Origin: Candidatus Cloacimonadota bacterium
GTDB taxonomy: Bacteria; Muiribacteriota; UBA6191
Assembly: GCA_002402105.1 (NCBI GenBank)
Contig: NVVD01000001.1
Span: 85,533 to 127,545 of the forward strand
Length of the DNA stretch: 42,013 nucleotides
Reading direction: 5' to 3'
Below, piece by piece: positions 16,617-25,111 of this stretch. The translations under genes were made by a program, and so were the position numbers. Position 1 is the stretch's first letter; the number at the start of each line of letters is the position of its first letter. The notes under the pieces were generated by a model that saw only the letters and a program-made list of their open reading frames with translations, was not told the origin of the DNA and ran no database searches.

Positions 16617-17162
16617 CTTTTTAATTTCTAATGCTGTTTCTTCTGGGGTTTTATCTTTAGTGTAAACAATATGTTTAGCTAATTTGTAATTAGATTTATG
16701 CTCAATAAAATCTTTATTAGCTAAAACTTCGTTTTCTTCTAAATCTCTTTGTTTTTTAATTTTGAGTCTTTCATTACAAATTTTTAATGCTTCTTTTTTG
16801 TTGGGACAAGGTAGAAGTAAAATTACATTAGAAAAGTCTTTTAAAGCTGATTGTACTTGCTCAAATTGTTTATGATCTACGTAATATGAGTGGCCTGCTC
16901 CAAAGTCAATAATAGAATTAGGAAACTCTTTAAGGATATTTTGTACAGCGTTTACTTCAAAGGGCTTCCAGTAAGCTAAAAGCTCCGTAAAAGAATCAAT
17001 ACTAAGCTCTTTTTCTAGGCTAAAACCATGTTTATAGTAGTAATACCATCTAACTCTATCCATAGGTACTTGAGGAAGCTTTGTTATTTTGGCTAATGCA
17101 GCACCAATAGTACTTTTACCCGTGGCCATAGGGCCTATTAGTATAATAGATTTAGAAGTCAT
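16587..17162 (-). CDS. P-loop kinase-like protein (shikimate kinase-type fold)
   Basis: 191 residues with a Walker A motif GPMATGKST at residues 10-18. 'VPMDRVRWYYYYKHGFS' (around 32-48) takes the place of the substrate-binding region, and 'VILLLPCPNKKEALKICNERL' is the strand and lid helix. The overall order is that of shikimate/gluconate-type nucleoside monophosphate-like kinases, but the shikimate-site arginines are not obvious, so the substrate is open. Its ATG lies only 12 bases after the 3' CCA of tmRNA, with no Shine-Dalgarno and no terminator between them, so it may share the ssrA transcript. Confidence 0.75.
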   Translation of the reverse strand: MTSKSIILIGPMATGKSTIGAALAKITKLPQVPMDRVRWYYYYKHGFSLEKELSIDSFTELLAYWKPFEVNAVQNILKEFPNSIIDFGAGHSYYVDHKQFEQVQSALKDFSNVILLLPCPNKKEALKICNERLKIKKQRDLEENEVLANKDFIEHKSNYKLAKHIVYTKDKTPEETALEIKKLISTPITIV

Positions 17163-17174
17163 AATGTTTAAAAA

Positions 17175-17527
17175 TGGTGGAGGTGGGGAGATTCGAACTC
17201 CCGTCCAAGTACTAGGTCTAGTAAAATCGTCTACAATTATAGTCTTTGATTAAGTTTTCGATTCTATTGCGACCAGAGACAAACCAAATAGAACTTATTA
17301 TCGTATTTTTCGTTTCATGTTACGAAACCTCACATGAAATATAGGATTATAAAGTGGCACCCGTTGCATGAGCATAAACCAAACTCATACTAGATGATGG
17401 CATGAACTAAGCAGCCATTAAATAATCATCTTCAGCAATTATGCTGGATAGATTTTTTACGAAGCCTTTCTATCACCTTCGAATTGCAAATTAAACCTTA
17501 ACTATCCTGTCGATTCCAGTCACCCCC
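17175..17527 (-). ncRNA. ssrA: tmRNA (ssrA)
   Basis: Classical one-piece tmRNA of 353 bases that rescues stalled ribosomes. The 5' end GGGGGTG (plus 17521-17527) pairs with CACCTCC before the discriminator and CCA tail (plus 17175-17177). The T arm with GGGAGTTCGAATCTCCC and the 5' 'GACTGGAATCGACAGG' segment are diagnostic. Pseudoknot 1 pairs GATAGA with TCTATC; the resume codon follows ten bases later. The encoded tag is at 17407-17436: AEDDYLMAA then TAG. The 3' end is encoded with CCA. No terminator separates it from the kinase-like gene. Confidence 0.95.
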
Positions 17528-17540
17528 ATTGGAGATATAC

Positions 17541-17699
17541 CTAAATAGAGTCAATAATTTTATCCACTTCATCACTTTCTAATCCATCAATATTTTCATT
17601 TAATAAAACCCTATATGGTAAAATTAAAAAGCAATAAAAAAGTAAAAAGATTGGTGTAACAAAGATTAAAGCGTATATAAAAAACATTTTTTCTGGCAT
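17541..17699 (-). CDS. Small 52-aa membrane protein upstream of ssrA
   Basis: Short frame from ATG 17697-17699 to TAG at 17541-17543. It starts MPEKMFFIYALIFVTPIFLL and has one or two hydrophobic helices (residues 5-29), then a soluble acidic tail 'NENIDGLESDEVDKIIDSI'. It resembles the small membrane proteins seen beside respiratory or cell-division genes, but I cannot assign it. The ribosome site is weak; ATG at residue 5 is an alternative. It ends 13 bases before the tmRNA 5' end, so the ssrA promoter would overlap its 3' end. Confidence 0.5.
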   Translation of the reverse strand: MPEKMFFIYALIFVTPIFLLFYCFLILPYRVLLNENIDGLESDEVDKIIDSI

Positions 17700-17830
17700 A
17701 ATAAATTTACTATACCGAAACTTGTTAACTTTGTCTTTTGAGTTTCATAATCAAACATTATGTGTGACTCAATGGAATAGAAATTGAAGTTTTATGTGAA
17801 ATCTCGTAGGATGACAAATTATGTATTAAT

Positions 17831-17848
17831 TTGTATGAAATTGTATGA
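17831..17848 (+). promoter_or_regulatory. Direct repeat in the leader of the FlgO-like gene
   Basis: TTGTATGA occurs twice (17831-17838 and 17841-17848) with a 10-base period, one helical turn, about 60-80 bases before the start codon. It could be a tandem regulator site or a promoter element. Confidence 0.3.
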
Positions 17849-17909
17849 TTTTTCTTATTTTTGAAAATATGTTAATTATTTTAATAAGAAACTATGAGGT
17901 ATAGTATTT

Positions 17910-20102
17910 ATGAAAGACATTAAAGTCTTAAACTTATTTATTGTAATGATTTTGGCATCTTTGTTAACAGGTTGTTCAAGATCAAGACAATTTCAAAAAA
18001 TTAGAGAAGAATACCCCTATAAATTAAGGGTAGTAGTTGGAGAGTTTAAAGCTGACTCTAAACAAATTTTTTTAGATGATGTAGCAAATTTATCTGATTA
18101 CTATAGAGATAAACTAGAGGATACAGGCTTATTTTCTGTAGTTAGAGACTCTACGATTATAAATGACTTTTCAAGTCCAAATGTGGCAAAAAATACAACA
18201 TTACTAAGAAGTTTATCCAAAAGAAATTTAATAGAAGGTTTGATTACAGGTACAATTAAAAAATACTATTATAAAAAAGATAGAAGATCTTTTTCAATAG
18301 CGTTAGCGCTAGATATTTCAGTTTTTGATACTTATACAGGCGAAGAAATCTTTAAAACTTCCAAAAACTATGCCAAAAAGTTTCGCTTAAAGAGAAAAAA
18401 TCAAAAAGATTATTCGGCTTTAAATCAGCAATTATTAGATATGGTTTTAGGACAAATAAATAAAGAAATGATTATAGAGATTTCTAAGGTTATCGAAGAA
18501 AGACGAAAAGAAAATGGTGGGCAATTTGTAACAGTCATGAATGGCTCAAAAGAGCAAAACTTATTGTTATGGCCAAAAAGTGCCATAGAATCTAATATAA
18601 ATAAGATTACTCAACGAAACTCTTTAACAAAGCCAAGTATTCAACCAAGTTCGTCTTTTCAGCTAACTAACAAAGAAAAACAAAAAATAGAACAAATAGA
18701 CTTATCTCCAAAGCAAGAAACTTTAGAAAAGCCTATAAGTTATAAAAAACAAGAAAGGTATCAACCTAATTCTTCAAAAAACTTTCATTTAAAAATACAG
18801 GGTTTTCAATTAATTTACCCTTTAGAATGGGATAAAGATAAAAAATATAGTAAGTTTTACTATTTAGTAAATAGCGATAAAAATAAAAACAAAGATATAG
18901 TAGATATTGATGCATCTATGGAAGATAACTTAGTTTTAGAAGTTTTTTCAACAGTCGATAACTTGGCCGTCAGAAGATTTTTAGAAGATTACTTTCAGGG
19001 GATAAGACCAAATCCAATAGGACAAATTTTAGAGCTTTACGAAAGAAGTTATATGGGTAAATTGCAAATGGGGTTTGTTTTAAAAGATAAAGCAATCATT
19101 GCATCTATTCATAGAAAGCATAGAGATACATTATTAAATGGTTTAACTGGTCTTTATATTAAAAATGGTGGTATATCTGTTGAAAAAGTTATTAACGAAT
19201 CTATAAAAAGACGCTTTGCATCAAAAAAACACTCCAAAGTAAAAAAAGAGTTTATCGTAAAAAAAGTAGCTAAAAAAATTCCTAAAAAAGTAATGAAATT
19301 TACTAAGGTACATAAGGCTCCAAAAAAAATTATAAAAAAGATGCCAAAAACAATTTCTTTAATAAAGAGACCAAAAGTAAAAAAGGCTAGAATTTTTAAA
19401 AAACCTACTATTGTTACAGCAAAAAAATCATCTAAAATGATACCTGCAAATGCCGTATTTTTTTATGACATGGCTAAAAGGCGATTTGGTGCTCATGATT
19501 ATGAGTCTGCTTATCGTTATTTTAAACTTGCTTTAGATAAAGGCTACGATTTACCAGAAGTACATGATTATTTATTTAAAATTGAAAAAATCCAATCAGG
19601 AGAGGTAAATACAAATGCTTTTGTCTCAGGGGCCCAAGAACTATCAACAGAAGGCTTTATTACAAATTTAGAATATGAAGATAGTGCTCAAAATCCCAGT
19701 AGAAAATCATCTAAAATAGAATATGAAAGGCCCATTACAAATGTTAGATCATTCGCAATTCAAAAATCTATAAAAAATAGTATTCCTGTAGAGAGAAACT
19801 ATCAACAAGAGGCATTTCAGTCTATTAGTAGTGATATTGATTTAATGCAAACAAATAAAACTTCAAAAGAAAAAAAGCCTTTACCAGTTATAAAAAAGAA
19901 ATCAAAAATGGACAAGTTCTTTTTAGAAATGGAAGATATGGAGAAAGAATTACAAGCTCTTTTGAATAAAAAAAAGAGCTTATTAACTATTAATAAAAGT
20001 TCTCATGTAAATGGGTTTTGGGGTTATTTTTTCCAACTATTTGCAGTTTTCTCTTTATCACTTGGTATATTTTCATTTCTTTTAACAAAAAATATTAAAT
20101 AA
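17910..20102 (+). CDS. Large lipoprotein with FlgO/CsgG-like N-terminal domain
   Basis: 730 residues. Lipoprotein signal with lipobox LTGC (Cys at residue 22). Residues about 40-165 ('KLRVVVGEFKADSKQIFLDD' to 'FDTYTGEEIFKTSKNY') look like the outer-membrane assembly domain of FlgO/CsgG-type lipoproteins, an inference from strand pattern. A very Lys-rich, low-complexity linker follows at about 430-505, then a TPR-like helix pair (about 515-560, 'AKRRFGAHDYESAYRYFKLAL'), an acidic/basic helix and a final membrane-spanning segment (about 705-727). A lipid anchor and a C-terminal helix in one protein suggest it bridges two membranes or holds itself to one. Confidence 0.7.
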   Translation: MKDIKVLNLFIVMILASLLTGCSRSRQFQKIREEYPYKLRVVVGEFKADSKQIFLDDVANLSDYYRDKLEDTGLFSVVRDSTIINDFSSPNVAKNTTLLRSLSKRNLIEGLITGTIKKYYYKKDRRSFSIALALDISVFDTYTGEEIFKTSKNYAKKFRLKRKNQKDYSALNQQLLDMVLGQINKEMIIEISKVIEERRKENGGQFVTVMNGSKEQNLLLWPKSAIESNINKITQRNSLTKPSIQPSSSFQLTNKEKQKIEQIDLSPKQETLEKPISYKKQERYQPNSSKNFHLKIQGFQLIYPLEWDKDKKYSKFYYLVNSDKNKNKDIVDIDASMEDNLVLEVFSTVDNLAVRRFLEDYFQGIRPNPIGQILELYERSYMGKLQMGFVLKDKAIIASIHRKHRDTLLNGLTGLYIKNGGISVEKVINESIKRRFASKKHSKVKKEFIVKKVAKKIPKKVMKFTKVHKAPKKIIKKMPKTISLIKRPKVKKARIFKKPTIVTAKKSSKMIPANAVFFYDMAKRRFGAHDYESAYRYFKLALDKGYDLPEVHDYLFKIEKIQSGEVNTNAFVSGAQELSTEGFITNLEYEDSAQNPSRKSSKIEYERPITNVRSFAIQKSIKNSIPVERNYQQEAFQSISSDIDLMQTNKTSKEKKPLPVIKKKSKMDKFFLEMEDMEKELQALLNKKKSLLTINKSSHVNGFWGYFFQLFAVFSLSLGIFSFLLTKNIK

Positions 20103-20128
20103 AAGCTCTTTTTGTACGAAAAAAGAGA
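20101..20128 (+). terminator. Weak AT-rich stem between lipoprotein and LmeA-like genes
   Basis: CTCTTTTT (20106-20113) can pair with AAAAAGAG across a short loop just after the lipoprotein stop. The stem is GC-poor and the next gene starts at its edge, so it may attenuate rather than end transcription. Confidence 0.3.
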
Positions 20129-20129
20129 T

Positions 20130-20924
20130 ATGAGCAAATTATCTCTTTTTTTTAAATTATTTTTATTATTATCGTGTCAGTATACTTTAGTGGCAAAATC
20201 TAAACTAGATTTAGATCTTAAGTCTGATATAATCTATCGTTTAAAACAGATTAAAACATCTAATTTAAGTAAGGTTTCTACTATACAGAAGGCTTTTAAA
20301 CTTGGTTTAATGGAATATCTACCGATTGGTGAAAACCTAAAGGTTTTATTTTTCCCTACTAAAAGAGAAGATGTTTTATCTGGTAAGTTTTCTAAATTAG
20401 ATATTCGATTTAGAAAGGGAAGCTTACAAGGAATCGAAAAATTAGAGATTAAAAAAGCAAGAATTGTTATTGACAAGATTTCTTTTGATGTAGAAAAGCT
20501 ATTATCTAGTGGAAAACTAGAAATTAAAAAAATGGAAAGTGTAAAATTTAATCTTCGTATTGATGAAGGTTCTATTAATAAATATCTAGAGTCAGAAAGA
20601 AGAAGACTTAGACTTTCTCATCCAAGAGTTCATCTAAGTAAAAATAAAATAATTTTTTCAGCAAAGGTAAAAACAGCCTTTTTTTCTTCAAGAATTAAAA
20701 CCGAAGGAAAATTTGTAGTAAATAAAGAAAAACAAACTGTAGATTTTAAAACAAGAAGAGTTAGTATTAACTCTATTAAAATACCAGGTTTTTTAACTTC
20801 AAACTTAACCAGTAAAATTAATCCAGTTTTGAGATTAAGTAAATTTTCTTTAATGGATTTAATTCCAATGAAACTTGATGAAATTAAAATTCATCAGGGA
20901 TGGATTGAATTTAAAGGCTTATAA
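20130..20924 (+). CDS. LmeA/DUF2993-like envelope protein
   Basis: 264 residues from ATG 20130; an in-frame TTG six codons earlier is less likely. N-terminal hydrophobic signal ending LLLSCQYTL, where Cys16 could be lipidated. The rest is a chain of amphipathic beta strands: 'LDKIDLDVEKLLSSGKLEI'-like repeats (as DKISFDVEKLLSSGKLEIK), 'NLRIDEGSINKYLESERRR' and 'VSINSIKIPGFLTSNLTSKI', ending 'MKLDEIKIHQGWIEFKG'. That order matches DUF2993 (LmeA), a lipid-binding periplasmic fold of the BPI/SMP type. It is 9 bases or so after the upstream gene, so probably co-expressed with it. Confidence 0.6.
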   Translation: MSKLSLFFKLFLLLSCQYTLVAKSKLDLDLKSDIIYRLKQIKTSNLSKVSTIQKAFKLGLMEYLPIGENLKVLFFPTKREDVLSGKFSKLDIRFRKGSLQGIEKLEIKKARIVIDKISFDVEKLLSSGKLEIKKMESVKFNLRIDEGSINKYLESERRRLRLSHPRVHLSKNKIIFSAKVKTAFFSSRIKTEGKFVVNKEKQTVDFKTRRVSINSIKIPGFLTSNLTSKINPVLRLSKFSLMDLIPMKLDEIKIHQGWIEFKGL

Positions 20925-20943
20925 TTTCTTTAGGCCCTAATAC

Positions 20944-20972
20944 TTTCCAATTTTTTTTAATTGTTTTACAAT
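20944..20972 (+). promoter_or_regulatory. Candidate promoter of the polysaccharide operon
   Basis: TTTCCA (20944-20949) and TACAAT (20967-20972) are 17 bases apart (four and five of six consensus bases). A hairpin-forming repeat TCCATTCA (20986-20993) / TGAATGGA (21001-21008) lies just downstream and could be an operator or leader stem. Confidence 0.4.
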
Positions 20973-21073
20973 GATAAGGATATTGTCCATTCATTTAATT
21001 TGAATGGATATGAACCCAAAACAAGAAAAGTACTTGTATTGGGATAGGAAACCTTTTGATTTTTTGGATACAA

Positions 21074-21718
21074 GTGAAAAAAAGTTCGATTTTTATTTTT
21101 CTGTTATTGTGTTTTTCTTTTTTATACAGTGCTAGAGTTATTTTCATTAGAGAAAACTATAAGTCCTCTTGTTTGTATTTTATTGAAAATGATAAAATAG
21201 AAGAAGGCTTAGAAGCTTCTAAACAATGGCTTTTATCTTACCAAAAAGATGATTGGGCATATTATTTTTATGCTTGGTTTTGTATGAAGAGTTTTTTACA
21301 AACTGGCGATAAAAAATTTCTTGAAACTTCTAATAAATATTTTGAACTATCTGAAAGTATTTATAGTGAAGAACCTATATTTTATTTAAGACATTCAGAG
21401 CTAAAGTTTTTAGAAGCAAGATTTTTACATGATGATAAAAGGTTTTTAAGGGCTATAGAACTTTTAAAAACAGCTTCAAGAAAAGATAAAAATCATTACT
21501 ATTATTATTCTTTGTTATTTGAAAAGCTAATGGAGATAAATCCTAGAAAAGTATATGGTTCAAAAATGAGTGAAAAATATATCAATGATATAGTTTATGC
21601 TTTAAAAAGCTATTTAAGTTTAAAATTGTTTTATAAAGATAGATATCTGAAAATGTTAAAGTCTAAATTAGGTCCAATTCGCTTTTACCAAGTAACAAAA
21701 TTAATGGATATAAAATGA
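21074..21718 (+). CDS. Secreted helical protein at the head of the polysaccharide operon
   Basis: 214 residues from GTG 21074, which has GGA 7 bases upstream; the alternative TTG six codons earlier gives a poorer signal sequence. Signal peptide MKKSSIFIFLLLCFSFLYS. The mature protein is helical and rich in Tyr, Phe and Lys ('YYYYSLLFEKLMEI'), with a TPR-like feel. It overlaps the next gene by 4 bases (ATGA), so it is translationally coupled to glycosyltransferases and probably works in polysaccharide export or assembly. No family recognised. Confidence 0.6.
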   Translation: MKKSSIFIFLLLCFSFLYSARVIFIRENYKSSCLYFIENDKIEEGLEASKQWLLSYQKDDWAYYFYAWFCMKSFLQTGDKKFLETSNKYFELSESIYSEEPIFYLRHSELKFLEARFLHDDKRFLRAIELLKTASRKDKNHYYYYSLLFEKLMEINPRKVYGSKMSEKYINDIVYALKSYLSLKLFYKDRYLKMLKSKLGPIRFYQVTKLMDIK

Positions 21719-22701
21719 AATTAGCAATTTATGCCCCTTATGATTACTCTAAAATAGGTGGAGTTGAAAGATATGTTTTATCTTTTTTACAAGCCTGTCC
21801 AAATGATATAGAAACTGTTCTAATATCTGATAATATTCCGAGTGAGGCAACATTCAGGGTTATTTCAACAAATGAAATTGAGAAAGAAAATTTTGATTTA
21901 TGCATTTCTCATGCTATTCATGGAGGAGCTTTACTTCCTAAGGCAAAAAAATACATTCATATTTTTCATGGGACTATTTTAGGAAATTTATTTGTTAGGC
22001 CTTGGCTATGGCTTCACCCTAAGTTTTGGTCTTGGCTTTTAATGGAATATAAATCAATAAAACAAAAAGATGGGATAATAGCTGTTAGTAATTGGGCTTC
22101 ATCTGAAACAAGAAAGATGGGGTTTAAGGGGCCAATTGAAATTATTCCATCAGGTGGTGGTTTTTTAAATGATAAATTTTGTAGCGAAAAAAAATTTAGT
22201 CCAACTTTTATATTTTGTGGTAGATTTTCAGATAAAGTCAAACGATTTTCAATGATTTTGGATGCATTTAGAATAGCAAAACTTGCAAACCCAAAAATAG
22301 AACTTTATGTTTTAGGGGGAGATTTGCCCTTTAAAGAAGAAGGAATCATTTCACTTGGTGCATTACCATGGGATGAAGTAAAAGAAGTTTATAAAAAATG
22401 TTGTTTTCAAATCAATGCTTCTTATTATGAAGGTTGTTCTTTATCTATGGCAGAAGGTGTATTTTTAGGTAATACCATCAATCTTGCATCTAGTGTAGGT
22501 GGAAACTTAGATCAGCTGTTAGATGAAACTACGGGCTACTTTTTTAAAGATACCCAAGAGTTGGCGACTCATATGATTTTAGCTTCTTTAGATGAAGATA
22601 AATTTGAAAAAATGCAAAAAAACTTGTCTGAATCAGAAATAATTCCTTCATGGGAAGATGTAGTATCAAAAACATTGAACTTTTATCATAGTTTAATTTA
22701 G
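21715..22701 (+). CDS. GT4-family glycosyltransferase
   Basis: 328 residues with the GT-B two-domain layout. N-terminal 'YAPYDYSKIGGVERYVLSFL' is the acceptor-side start with the Gly-Gly loop; the C-terminal domain has 'FIFCGRFSDKVKRFSMILDA' and 'YYEGCSLSMAEGVFLG', corresponding to the nucleotide-sugar binding E-x7-E region with the second Glu in MAEG. It probably transfers a sugar to a lipid-linked glycan at the cytoplasmic face. Second gene of the polysaccharide operon; it is 4 bases overlapped by the upstream gene and 9 bases before the ligase. Confidence 0.88.
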   Translation: MKLAIYAPYDYSKIGGVERYVLSFLQACPNDIETVLISDNIPSEATFRVISTNEIEKENFDLCISHAIHGGALLPKAKKYIHIFHGTILGNLFVRPWLWLHPKFWSWLLMEYKSIKQKDGIIAVSNWASSETRKMGFKGPIEIIPSGGGFLNDKFCSEKKFSPTFIFCGRFSDKVKRFSMILDAFRIAKLANPKIELYVLGGDLPFKEEGIISLGALPWDEVKEVYKKCCFQINASYYEGCSLSMAEGVFLGNTINLASSVGGNLDQLLDETTGYFFKDTQELATHMILASLDEDKFEKMQKNLSESEIIPSWEDVVSKTLNFYHSLI

Positions 22702-22710
22702 ATTGCTTAA

Positions 22711-24093
22711 ATGAACTTTAAAAAAATATTAAATAACACTAGATGGCTCTCTTTATATGCTTTTTTAATCTTATTTTTTGTTTTACTAATGCTTGTCTCT
22801 CCTTTTTTATCTTTAATACTTTCATTGTTTTTAGCTTTAATCATTCCTCAGCTTTGGAACAAAAAGACAATTTATTTTTTATTTTTATTTTTAGGGGTAT
22901 TTATCCCGTTGTTCCCTGATTTAGGGGTCAAAGTATTAGGAAGAGTCCTAAACTGGTTTGACCTGTTTTTATTGGGTTTTGGTGCATGGAATATTCTTCA
23001 TGCATTATCAGAAAAAAATAAAAAGAGATTTGATAGCGTATTGTTAGGGAGTACTTGTTTTTTAACTATATTGTTTTTATTGATTTTTCGATCACCTGAT
23101 CAATTGATATCAGCAAGAGACTTTGTTTCATATCTTGTGAACTTCTTTTTAACTTATTATATCATGGAAGACTTAGGTAAAAATCAAATGGAGACTTTTG
23201 TAATTGCGATTTTATCTTCTTCTTGTTTAATTACTGTAATTGCATTTTGGCAAAAGTTAAGTGGTTATTCTTTTCCAAGTGAAGTTGATGGTGTTATTAC
23301 TTATAGGCTTGGTGTACCAGGCACATTTGATGACTCTTTGGTTTTATCTATGTATGCTGGTTTTATGGTAATGCTTGCTTGTATGGGATACGTAAGATTT
23401 CATAGGCATCGTTTATTTTTTGTAGTGGCTATTTTATGTAATTTATTTAGTTTAAAGTTAGCACTTTCAAGAAATGGTATGTTTATATTAGGGGTAGGTC
23501 TAGCAACATTTTTATTGTTTAGATTTTTTGATTGGGTAAAAGATAGAAAAAAATCTCAATTGATTCCTATTAGCTTGGTTTTTGTGCCAATTTTTTCAAT
23601 AGCCTCTTTGTATTTGATGCCAAAAGATGTTTACCACCGAATTATAAGTGTTTTTTACTTGTTTTCTGGTTCAAAAAATGAGGTGATTATGTACAATATT
23701 CGCTCAACTTTAGGTCGCTTAGAAAACTATAAAGCAGCTATAAAATTATTTTTAAAAAACCCTATTGAAGGTATTGGCCTTGGAATGTACCCTCATTTAA
23801 CAAAATTTCATGATGCCGATGGTTTTTATACAGGATTACTGGCAGAAACAGGTTTAATAGGTTGTTTTGGTTTTCTTTGTTTTAGTATAGGCGTTATTTA
23901 TTTAATGAAGAAAAGCTACAGTAATTTGACCCAAGAGAACTTGCTTTTTTATCAGTTATTTATAAGCTTATTTGTAGCTTTAATGTTAGTAAGTTTTTTT
24001 GAACCAGTATTTAAAGTGCAGATTATTACTTTTTATTTCTTTTTCTTTTTGAAAAATTTAAAGCAAGAAGGACTTAGATATGAGCCTTTGTGA
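22711..24093 (+). CDS. O-antigen ligase/polymerase-family membrane protein
   Basis: 460 residues and about 12 hydrophobic helices. The periplasmic loop 'NPIEGIGLGMYPHLTKFHDA' followed by 'GFYTGLLAETGLIGC' is the Wzy_C/WaaL signature (conserved His near a Gly-rich turn and a following GLxG helix). Such proteins join or polymerise lipid-linked glycans in the inner membrane, facing the periplasm. WaaL-type ligase and Wzy-type polymerase cannot be told apart by sequence here. The next gene starts 14 bases before its stop. Confidence 0.88.
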   Translation: MNFKKILNNTRWLSLYAFLILFFVLLMLVSPFLSLILSLFLALIIPQLWNKKTIYFLFLFLGVFIPLFPDLGVKVLGRVLNWFDLFLLGFGAWNILHALSEKNKKRFDSVLLGSTCFLTILFLLIFRSPDQLISARDFVSYLVNFFLTYYIMEDLGKNQMETFVIAILSSSCLITVIAFWQKLSGYSFPSEVDGVITYRLGVPGTFDDSLVLSMYAGFMVMLACMGYVRFHRHRLFFVVAILCNLFSLKLALSRNGMFILGVGLATFLLFRFFDWVKDRKKSQLIPISLVFVPIFSIASLYLMPKDVYHRIISVFYLFSGSKNEVIMYNIRSTLGRLENYKAAIKLFLKNPIEGIGLGMYPHLTKFHDADGFYTGLLAETGLIGCFGFLCFSIGVIYLMKKSYSNLTQENLLFYQLFISLFVALMLVSFFEPVFKVQIITFYFFFFLKNLKQEGLRYEPL

Positions 24094-25111
24094 TGGCATC
24101 TCTATAATAATTCCCACAAAAAACCGTATTAAAAGTCTGATAACTTTATTAGATTCAATTGATCGCTCTATTTTTTTACTAGAAGAATCTTTATCTTATG
24201 AAATAATAATTGTATCTGATGGTTCAAAGCCTGAAATAAATGATTCTTTATCTAAAGAGCTTAAGAGTTATCAATTAAATTTTAAAATATTAAATAAAAA
24301 TAGAGGTCCTTCATATGCTAGAAATTATGGAGCTAGTTTTTCTCAATATAAATATCTTTTATTTTTTGATGATGATCTATTGATTGATGAAAACTATTTT
24401 GTAAACTTAATAGATATGGACTTTGATGACTCTACTATTGGAGTTGAGGGCTTAACTAAGGTTGAAAAAAGTATTTCTGGTATGAACGTATCGGCATCAG
24501 TAAGTGATTTTTGTGGTGGTTTTGGCTCAGGAAATATCTTATATAAAAGGGATGTTTTTTACAAAATAGGGGGCTTTGATGAAAACTACTTTTATGCTCC
24601 TTTTGCTTTGCATTTTAGAGAAGATACAGATTTAGGTTTGCACGCTTTAGAATACGGTAAAATAATTTTAAATAAAAAATTAATAGCTTATCATCCTGTT
24701 CATGATGGTTTTGATGCTTGGTTTGTTATTAAAGATGCCCGAAAATATTTTTTTGAATTTTATTTTTTAAAACGAAATATACAAGGTAAAGAGTATATTG
24801 GAGGATGGTTTGATAAGGGTAAACTAGGGACAGTTCAACTTCGTTGTTTTATTAGTTTGCTGATAGTTTTTGAAGGAATTTTTCTTTTTTTTAGCTCTTA
24901 CTTTATCTATCCACTAATATTTTCATATATTATTTTGTGTCTATTAATTTTTAGAAAACTTTCCTTTAAGATAAAATATTTACATTATTATTTATTGAAT
25001 GGATTATTATATCCATGGGTGCATTCAGCGTTTTATTTATATGGGTTTTTATTCTTTTTTAGAATAAAACATAGGAAAGGAGGAGAGTTTGAAAGTATTA
25101 CAAGTAGTTAG
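24080..25111 (+). CDS. GT2-family glycosyltransferase with C-terminal membrane helices
   Basis: 343 residues. GT-A fold at the N-terminus: 'ISIIIPTKNRIKSLITLLDS' (nucleotide binding), 'FDDDLLIDENYF' (DXD-like metal site) and 'EDTDLGLHALEYGKI' (catalytic ED). Two hydrophobic helices at about residues 262-300 anchor it. It probably adds sugars to undecaprenyl-linked glycan. It overlaps its upstream gene by 14 bases and the downstream gene by 23 bases. Confidence 0.88.
   Translation: MSLCDGISIIIPTKNRIKSLITLLDSIDRSIFLLEESLSYEIIIVSDGSKPEINDSLSKELKSYQLNFKILNKNRGPSYARNYGASFSQYKYLLFFDDDLLIDENYFVNLIDMDFDDSTIGVEGLTKVEKSISGMNVSASVSDFCGGFGSGNILYKRDVFYKIGGFDENYFYAPFALHFREDTDLGLHALEYGKIILNKKLIAYHPVHDGFDAWFVIKDARKYFFEFYFLKRNIQGKEYIGGWFDKGKLGTVQLRCFISLLIVFEGIFLFFSSYFIYPLIFSYIILCLLIFRKLSFKIKYLHYYLLNGLLYPWVHSAFYLYGFLFFFRIKHRKGGEFESITSS

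Noticed and set aside
17175..17235. tRNA-like T arm suggesting a tRNA gene
   Set aside because: The full molecule has tmRNA 5' end, pseudoknot 1 and tag frame; no separate tRNA fits.
20106..20128. Strong terminator between the large lipoprotein and LmeA-like genes
   Set aside because: The stem is nearly all A/T and the next start lies at its edge, so only a weak or attenuating role is credible.
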